Program-made: the position numbers and the translations under genes | Origin: Bugula neritina | Taxonomy: Eukaryota; Bryozoa; Gymnolaemata; Cheilostomatida; Bugulidae | Reading direction: 5' to 3' | Assembly (NCBI GenBank): GCA_964035545.1 | Contig: OZ037766.1 | Span: 16,314,222 to 16,378,221, forward strand | DNA length: 64,000 nt | Notes under the pieces: model-generated | Told to the model about the DNA's origin: nothing | The model's input: only the letters and a program-made list of their open reading frames with translations | Databases searched by the model: none | In this document: positions 57,481 through 64,000 of the stretch, in pieces | Position numbering within the stretch: the first letter of the stretch is position 1 | How the letters are laid out: each line of letters begins with the position of its first letter

Positions 57481-58029
57481 TTTCCCTGTGAGAGTGGAGA
57501 ATCATTGTCTTAACCAAAATGGCACTAACCCCTAAGACTGGGTTATGCATAGCGCTTTCAGATATTAGTGAATGCTGCTAAGCCACCAAACTGCCTCTCT
57601 CTCGAGCTGGCTGTTTGCGAATGATTTCCTTTTGGATATTTGGTATTGAAATCTTTTTTCTGTATGATATGGCAGTTGATATTAGCTGACTTATTCATCG
57701 CCTCTGTGTCCAAGCATGTCAGGCACATTGGTTTTTTTGGATATTTCATCTGATTTGAAAATCAGTATAATTTTCATTGAAAAACAGCTTAACCTATTCA
57801 TTAGTTGGGTAAATCTAAAAACTAATACATACACAAATATTGTGACGTGTACACAAACACTGGATCTTCAGAATAGAGGTATGGTAGCGAATAATCAGTA
57901 TATCTATTATCTTATACCACTATAAAAGTCATAAAGAACTTTCAGTCAATCAGGGGTAATGTTCCTTGTATTAAATTATATAGAAATGGTCGCCAGTACT
58001 CGCCCAGCGAGGCGCAATTGCAATCAGTA
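57481..58029. other. Unassigned DNA
   Basis: A minus-strand frame (57749-57558) with PMCLTCLDTEAMNKSANINC has four Cys and might be a worn zinc-knuckle region, but spacing does not fit a knuckle. Nothing else is seen. Confidence 0.3.
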
Positions 58030-58900
58030 ATTGATGATAATAATCATGATGCTATTACAATAAAAGTATTATATCTCTGTAACATAATTTCTTCCAAATG
58101 TAATTCAACTTGCCCATATAAGTTTTGTCCATCTGCACCATCATCGAGATGAACATTAAATGAGTTTAAAAAGTTATCACTTCCATTCACATTCATAATT
58201 TGGGCATGTATAGGCACAATTGTTGGTTTGTCAGGAAGTTCAATGTTGAAAGTTTCAAGAGGTTCCCTAACCCCATTTGAGTTGTACAAATGAATGCTCT
58301 CAGCAACACGCTAAAGAGGTGAAGTTTCCTTCTGTTCTAATTGGATGATTATTATGACATGCTTTCAAGTTATCTAAAACCTGATTAATCCTAGGTATGT
58401 AAACAAAGTGCATGGCTGCAATACAAAGTGGGTTGTCAATGTTTAGCTTTCCAATTCTTTTTAGAGCATAAAACATTCTGGCATATCTTGCACGGATGTG
58501 AGTGTTGATTTCTCTATTAAATCGTTCAACTCCTTGATTGTCAACTGATGATCCAAGAATAACAGGATTTTTATTAACATCGTTTGTCCGTCCTACCATT
58601 GCTTTTCATACAAGCTGGTTTTCACCACCATAATCACTCTGTACTTTAGCTGGAACATATCCAACTTCCTCACAAGCCATTACAAAATGTTCATACACTA
58701 TAGTGGCACATTTATTATTGCTACATTTCAAGAATGTACGCAGCCTAAAATACATATCGATTGCACAGTAAACGACTATTCCCCAACGAATAGGTTTTAT
58801 CCCGGATAAACGCATCCCAGTTAGACGCTCGGCTAAATTTCTCACCAGGATTGCAGCTGTTGTCACTAAAGTTTTTGGAAGCTGATCAGTAAATATTAAA
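58030..58900 (-). pseudogene. Integrase-core (DDE) transposase, IS3EU-like, C-terminal two thirds
   Basis: Minus strand. Catalytic-core landmarks in order: AIDMYFRLRTFLKCSNN (first Asp), VQSDYGGENQLV (second Asp), and ILGSSVDNQGVERFNREI (Glu). HFVYIPRINQVLDNLKACHN and NHPIRTEGNFTSL follow. This block order is that of the integrase-core transposases common in marine invertebrates, which I recall as the IS3EU group; that name is from memory. A TGA interrupts the frame just after ENQLV (58608) and a frameshift near 58300 separates the C-terminal part (NSNGVREPLETFNIELPDKP). The N-terminal DNA-binding part is missing, cut where a plus-strand gypsy piece begins. Confidence 0.75.
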
Positions 58901-58904
58901 AGCT

Positions 58905-59154
58905 ATGCCTGGAGGACCTATTTGGAAGGAACACATTGACCAACTCTGTCTAAGACATACCAATGCTGAAGACTCTGAATCTCTTGAGGAAATACATACA
59001 TGTCCCTTTTATGACCAGAGAGGAAAACTCACAGCAATATCCTACACCTGCAGCCTCACTACATAGAAGAAGCAACCCCCGCTTACCCGATGGTGATGAG
59101 TATGATCGGGACAATCCAAGATCAGCACGACTCTGGAACCAATATCAACGCTAA
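58905..59154 (+). pseudogene. Ty3/gypsy Pol C-terminal tail
   Basis: Plus strand, unlike its neighbours: GGPIWKEHIDQLCLRHTNAE resembles the integrase C-terminal tail (W..H.DQL..RH) of gypsy elements. After a frameshift comes HRRSNPRLPDGDEYD, like the basic tail before the stop. A purine-rich GGGAGG and an LTR-like sequence follow at once. Confidence 0.5.
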
Positions 59155-59185
59155 CGTTCAGGAGAACTTTAAGCTAGTCGGGAGG

Positions 59186-59392
59186 TGTTCGAACTTTACA
59201 TAAGCTGGGAAGGTTTTCTCCTAATGCATGAAAACTTTTCACATATCTCAGCTATATTATGCTTTTTCTACATTCAATATAGCTGCTACACAAAAGCTAA
59301 CCTTTTTGACTAGTATAAAAACTCTGCATTTTCACTTATCCACACTTGTGTCTCACACTTGTAACTGGTAACTTATAACTCATGATATAACC
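59186..59392 (+). repeat. Candidate 3' LTR of a gypsy element (about 207 bp)
   Basis: Starts TGTTCGAACTTTACAT directly after a polypurine CGGGAGG, contains a TATAAAA box (GACTAGTATAAAAACTC), and a CA end is available at 59391-59392. The right boundary is a guess. It appears inserted into minus-strand BEL/Pao gag sequence. Confidence 0.5.
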
Positions 59393-59399
59393 CTGCTTT

Positions 59400-60294
59400 T
59401 TGTGTTATCCTTGATTCTTAGAACTTTCACTGCCAAGATCTCATCGCAGATGAATTCCATGAACAGCTTGAAAGGAAGATAGCCGTCATAGGTTTTTTCA
59501 TTTTTGGTATCTGGTACTTCCACTTAGTTTTTAGCCAACTAGGTGACTTCTCAGGTATTTCTTCTTATATTCTGGTTCATCCAAGCTGTTTAGATGTGGT
59601 GAAGCTTGTTTTGCACTGTTATGATGGGTTAAAAGAATCAGCAAATTGTTGAAGTGCGAGACCATTGGGGTTTCCACTTTTTGGCCACTCTTAAAGTTTT
59701 TTTTAAAGTTCTTTTAAAAATTGTCTTGCAGCATTTTATGAGTTTACTGTGTCATTTATCAAAAAACTTTATATACATCGATGTGCATTTTCATCAATAA
59801 ACCTTTTCAGCATCCTCATTCGTCTAGTGCTTTTAGTAGTAGCTTCAGATACTAAAATGATCAAAACATGTTTACCAATCCTTGAGTTTCATTGGATCAC
59901 CTTTAAAGATAGATGGCTCTACAATGGTCCTTTTTGTCATATGCATAGATTCTGTGATAGAGCTAGCTAACTGTTTCATACTACTAAGCAGTGGTGGTGG
60001 TGTATTATGTTGCTGTTCATCATTTGTCTGAAATTCACTTTAGTGTGTTCGAGGTATTGCATTTGTTGTACTGGTAGTAAAAAGATGATCCCTGGGAGTT
60101 GCGTATTCATGCTCAGATCTAGGAGTTGAGCTAGTAGACACTATATACTCTTCTACATATTTGTCTATATCTAATCTATGTAATTCGCTACAGTACCTCT
60201 TTACTTCACCTACACTTGATAGCAGCTCCCGTCCATTTGTCTGTATCTCACTGTGCGGTTGTTTATGTGAGGAAAACTGAGCCTTAATTCCCAT
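59400..60294 (-). pseudogene. BEL/Pao-like Gag remnant
   Basis: Minus strand. From 60294 comes a poorly conserved N-terminal part, then EPSIFKGDPMKLKDW, the PxFxGDPxxxxxW block of BEL/Pao gag. Then NAARQFLKELKKNF, SLDEPEYKKKYLRSHLVG, and near 59450 PFKLFMEFICDEILAVKVL, like the FxxFxxFxxxEA block. Several frameshifts and stops. It could be the upstream half of the element whose protease is at 53.3-53.96 kb, split by later insertions. Confidence 0.5.
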
Positions 60295-61049
60295 TGGTAA
60301 AAAAGGCTTGACTTTAGCTAAAAAAGCTTCACTCCCTTTGGCGAGTAAATATACACTTTTACTGGACAGGCTTCACTTCCTTTAGCGAGTACAAACTTCA
60401 CTATAGCATTTCTGCGACTTTTAAGTTGAATTTGCCTTACTGATGTATTCGCTTTATTTAGTATTTGAAACACCAACGTGGAGTCTAAAAAATAGACAAC
60501 ATATGCTTATGCTACACTAGTAAAAACTCAACTGTTGAAACTCATATCCACAACAAAAATTTATGCTAATGACATTATTGGTAATATTTATAACTAAAAT
60601 TGATATTATTGATAACTAGATTGATATTTGTTACTAAAAACATGCTACAAATAGAGTCAAGTTGATTTAAGTATGCAAATCGACAAGGTATTCAAATTAT
60701 TTCATTTAAAAAAAATTCTTTCAGTTCTCTTATTTTCTTAAAATGCCAACTGTTTGCTTGTGTAACTAAGATTAATATAACTTTATCTGCTTGTGTAACT
60801 TTAAATTAAAATGTAACTTTATAATAACGACTAACCTGTCGGCTTCCGCTCTAACGTTGTTGTTGATTCAACTATTTTTCCACGGGCAAGTTACAAAACA
60901 CAATAGTGCGAGTAATTCATTAGACCCGGGTCAACTAAACCAATCAAATCTCACCGAACAGCCTAGTAGCTAGGCACGCATCTGTACGGGATGCCAAGGA
61001 ACTGCGACCCCATAACATCAGCACCGCACAGCGGGTCAGCCAACCATAA
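60295..61049. other. Unassigned DNA with a short repeated motif
   Basis: GCTTCACTCCCTTTGGCGAGTA recurs in diverged form about 41 bp on (60328 and 60369). Otherwise A/T-rich. No coding frame is supported; the short plus-strand frame at 60791-60973 has no features. Confidence 0.4.
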
Positions 61050-62750
61050 AAATACACTGCAGCGCATAGTGCTTTTGACAATTTTTCCAATCATTTTATA
61101 GCACTCCTAATCCTCCGTCTTCGATGTCCGCATGAATAAACATGCTTGGACATTGCTCTTTCACCTTAACCCTTACCCGATCAATGGACCATATATGTCC
61201 CTTCAAGCGACACTATTTGTCATCTGTTTGCTGTAAATAGCTTGAAATTAAGTAAAAACTTTTCAACATTTTAGCTGGATTCGCGACAAACCCTGCTTCA
61301 CCTAGCTCTCTGACTAACAGCTCTAAATTGACCTTTAGACCTTTTTTTATTTTCTGCAAGCAAAATTATATCATTAGCAAAAGCCATGTACGAGACTAAT
61401 TCTCCATCAATCTTATAACCTATCCTAGCGTTCAGCTTCTGAACACAGAGATCTATGACAGCATTGAAAAGGTGCTCTGGCATCGGATCTCCTTGCTTGA
61501 TACATCTTCTTGATGAAATCCTATGAGACGAGTCATTGGCCAGAATCAACCTTGTGCTACTCATTTTATAAAGTTTTGAGTAGTACTCAATCAATTGTTC
61601 TGGAATACATATTCTCTTGCACGCGATCTATAGTGCTCATGACCAACACTGTCAAATGCTTTCCTCATATTTCAGGAATTCGAGGTGAAGGTTACGGAAT
61701 TCTGATTTTGCACTGCTGTTGCATTTCTGCAGAAGAATAGAGTTAAAATACAACCCATCCCTTCGCCGAAGCCCTTTCTGACAGTGGAAGATTCGTAGTG
61801 TTGTTCCAATCTCTCCCGCCTTCAGAATACCATGATGGAGCCTGAAAAGTACAGACTTCACTGTAATGAGCTTAAACTGGCTCGGATTAACAGTACCTGG
61901 GGACTTCGGTATTAAAGTTGTCCTCTCACATGTCCTGGATGGCACAGAGCTGCAATATAACCGAAGGTTGAAATAAGAGGTGAGCTTCTTGGCGTCTTTC
62001 AACATTCTCCACGTCAGGTCATTCGGCTCCGGTGCCCCTTTACTCTTCCGAGAGAGGTATTTTAAAACCTCCTCCTTCGAGATGGGATCCATGAGGCAAT
62101 CTAACCTAGTGTGGAGATCGTCATTTTTTGCAACATCAGCTCGAGATTCTCTTTCCAGCAGTTCAGTCTAGTAGTCTCTGGCACCTACAGGAATATTCTC
62201 TCTAATTTCAAGGCCATTCAGTAGCATGCGGTTGGGATCCTTGCAGAACATTCTCTGTGCTGTTTTAAAGAAACGTTATCTGCAATGACTTGGCAGGTTT
62301 AAAAATCTTCCCCAGTTGTGTTGGCACCTTTTAAACGTGTTCTCTAAACTTCTCCTGAAATCTCCTAAAAATAAAAGGAACATCGATATTTTTTTGCTGA
62401 TCTCATCTAGCTCTCCATTGGCTAAAGGAGTTTTTGGGACGATAACTGATGGTGTTTCCAGAATGTTCTCTTGCCTTTTGAGTTTTTCAGCGAGTAGCTC
62501 AGCATATTTCTCTTCTTATTCCTTTGACCCTTGATGGATTCCAGCGAGCACCCAGAAAAGCTCCTATGGAGTTCTTGATTAATAAACCATATTCGTAACT
62601 GTCTTACCCCCTCCTTTGCCAACCTAACAATTTTTGCTGTTGCCATGTTGTCCAGCTCACTTGCTACTGCTGCTAGCTTTACCTGAACGTTATGCGTTAT
62701 TAGTTTCAGCAACTATACATTGGCCAGAAACTTCTCTTGAGTCATGATCA
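61050..62750 (-). pseudogene. R2/NeSL-like non-LTR reverse transcriptase, inactive
   Basis: Minus strand. An upstream region (LDNMATAKIVRLAKEGVRQL) leads to ISKEEVLKYLSRKSKGAPEP and NDLTWRMLKDAKKL, then TLIPKSPGTVNPSQFKLITV (RT motif 2), GLYFNSILLQK, RRCIKQGDPM (motif 4), and VSYMAFANDIILLAE (motif 5). The C-terminal SMFIHADIEDGGLGVL block near 61110 is also typical. The catalytic FADD reads FAND, and frameshifts fall near 61660 and 62100. These blocks fit the restriction-like-endonuclease LINEs (R2, NeSL). No 28S rDNA lies alongside. Confidence 0.8.
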
Positions 62751-62961
62751 GCCAGTGTTCCTAAGTCTACACATTCTGTGAATAATTAAGAAACCAATGA
62801 ATTTATTAGAATTGATGGTGATTGGCTGGGGCCTGATTAAAACAGTAGAAGAGCCTGATGTGGCCCACAGGTCGCCATTTGCCCATTCCCGCAGTAGATT
62901 ATAATTAGTTGTCAAATGAACGCGAGCAATTAGTAGTTAATATGGTGAATCACTTTATAAT

Positions 62962-63612
62962 GGGGCAGACAGACTACAGTTGAAACTGAACTGTGAGCGC
63001 ATTCAGTGTTCGAACGCTAAAATTTTGAGTTTATTGATTATCTAATCGCTCATTGGTAGATAAGCTCTGATTGGTTGATTGCTTCAACTAATTTCATGTG
63101 CTACTAGCTAGCATTACTATTTGATATAGTTGATTTGGTTCTTCCAAAACTATATTATTTTACTAAATAATTTAAACTATGTATGCAAATAATAATAATG
63201 TATGAAAATAGGTATTTAGATAAACTTGACCGAATGTTATTAGTATATTTGGTTCATTATGCTAGTGAATGCTATTGAATAAAGCTAGTAAGTCTCGTTA
63301 AATGATGTGTTGGTAATTTTGAATAATTGAAGCTAGTAAGTTATAATAAAAAAATAGTAAATCTTTTTGAATTACGCAAGTAAATCTTATTAAATTATGC
63401 TAGTGAATCCCAATAAGTCTCGTTAAATTTTATTATTAATTGCTGTGGGTATAGCAGAAACTGAGTAACAGCATTTCTATTGGTTAAAAGCTTACTGAGG
63501 AGGTTAGGCAGTATGTATAAACATCAAAAATAAGGACATGATGTTGAGGCTATTCGGGAGCAGCTTGAAAAATTTGTTCACAATTCAGTTTCAACTGTAG
63601 TCTGTCTGCTTC
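62962..63612. mobile_element. 651-bp inverted-repeat MITE
   Basis: 34-bp terminal inverted repeats (62965-62998 and 63576-63609) match at 32 positions and contain GCAGACAGACTACAGTTG. A possible 5-bp duplication, ATAAT, flanks the element (62957-62961 and 63613-63617). The interior has no coding frame but carries several degenerate GCTAGTAAGT/CTCGTTAAAT units. The superfamily is not clear; the TIR does not match any family I know. Confidence 0.75.
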
Positions 63613-64000
63613 ATAATACTTTTAATTTTGTTCAGCATTTTCAAAATACTGATTTTAGCCTTAGTAGCTAGTATTACTGATTGTATGTTGTAGCTAGAGC
63701 TGCTTTTGGGTTTACTATGGGTAGTTAGCTAATTGTTTGGTTCATTTGCTTTCCTTCATTGGAGAAAAGTGATTTCATAGATTGTTAAAGCATTCGCACT
63801 ATGCCATGTGTCTTTTGGTGTTTTTTTTTGGTATTCTGATGAATAAAGTGCTATGCGTAATCGCTAATTAAATCCACGACAATCTGAACTTCATTGAGCC
63901 AGAAATATTACATAGGTAGCTGCTACAAAGTTATGCTGTAGGCCTACCTATTTTTAGGGGCTTTTCGTATTTCATATATTCATTGCAAGGAAAATATTCT
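63613..64000. other. Unassigned DNA at window end
   Basis: No open frame, repeat or RNA gene recognised. Confidence 0.5.

Overview
This window is nuclear DNA of an animal. Genes are split by GT-AG introns, the sequence is strongly A+T-rich, and long non-coding stretches are full of transposable-element debris. The two confident host genes are conserved animal genes. The repeat spectrum (Ty3/gypsy, BEL/Pao, an R2-like LINE, a pogo/Tigger-type transposase, an integrase-core DNA transposon and a tRNA-derived SINE) fits a marine invertebrate, perhaps a lophotrochozoan. That placement is an inference; no species can be named from the sequence alone.

Layout. 1-3837 (minus): a Ty3/gypsy LTR retrotransposon running off the left edge, with gag and pol apparently open and a candidate 5' LTR at its right end. 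4803-11358 (plus): a complete nine-exon galactose-1-phosphate uridylyltransferase gene (GALT, 350 aa). 12754-13438 (minus): a possible small membrane-protein gene of unknown function. 16899-42077 (minus): a 13-coding-exon HSPA12-type HSP70 gene (906 aa as assembled here) spread over 25 kb. Its introns carry two SINE copies, a TA-flanked MITE, a foldback element and several minisatellites. 42.1-45.2 kb: gene-free DNA with a long TA microsatellite, a near-perfect 74-bp hairpin and a TATAGT/CATAAT simple-repeat tract. 45.2-62.8 kb: a graveyard of broken mobile elements, nearly all on the minus strand: a gag-protease-RT remnant between two 109-bp direct repeats, a pogo/Tigger-like transposase, a 129-bp tandem coding repeat with coiled-coil and zinc-finger-like fragments, BEL/Pao pieces, Ty3/gypsy pieces, an integrase-core transposase and an R2-like reverse transcriptase. 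62.96-63.61 kb: a 651-bp inverted-repeat MITE.

The two host genes show no functional link. GALT serves the Leloir pathway of galactose use. The HSPA12 protein is a divergent HSP70 ATPase-fold protein. The points most worth following up are the substitution of two of the four second-metal-site ligands in GALT, a GC-AG intron with a hairpin beside its 5' splice site in HSPA12, the long proline/serine-rich N-terminal extension of HSPA12, and a run of seven A that splits gag and pol inside a zinc knuckle of the Ty3/gypsy element.
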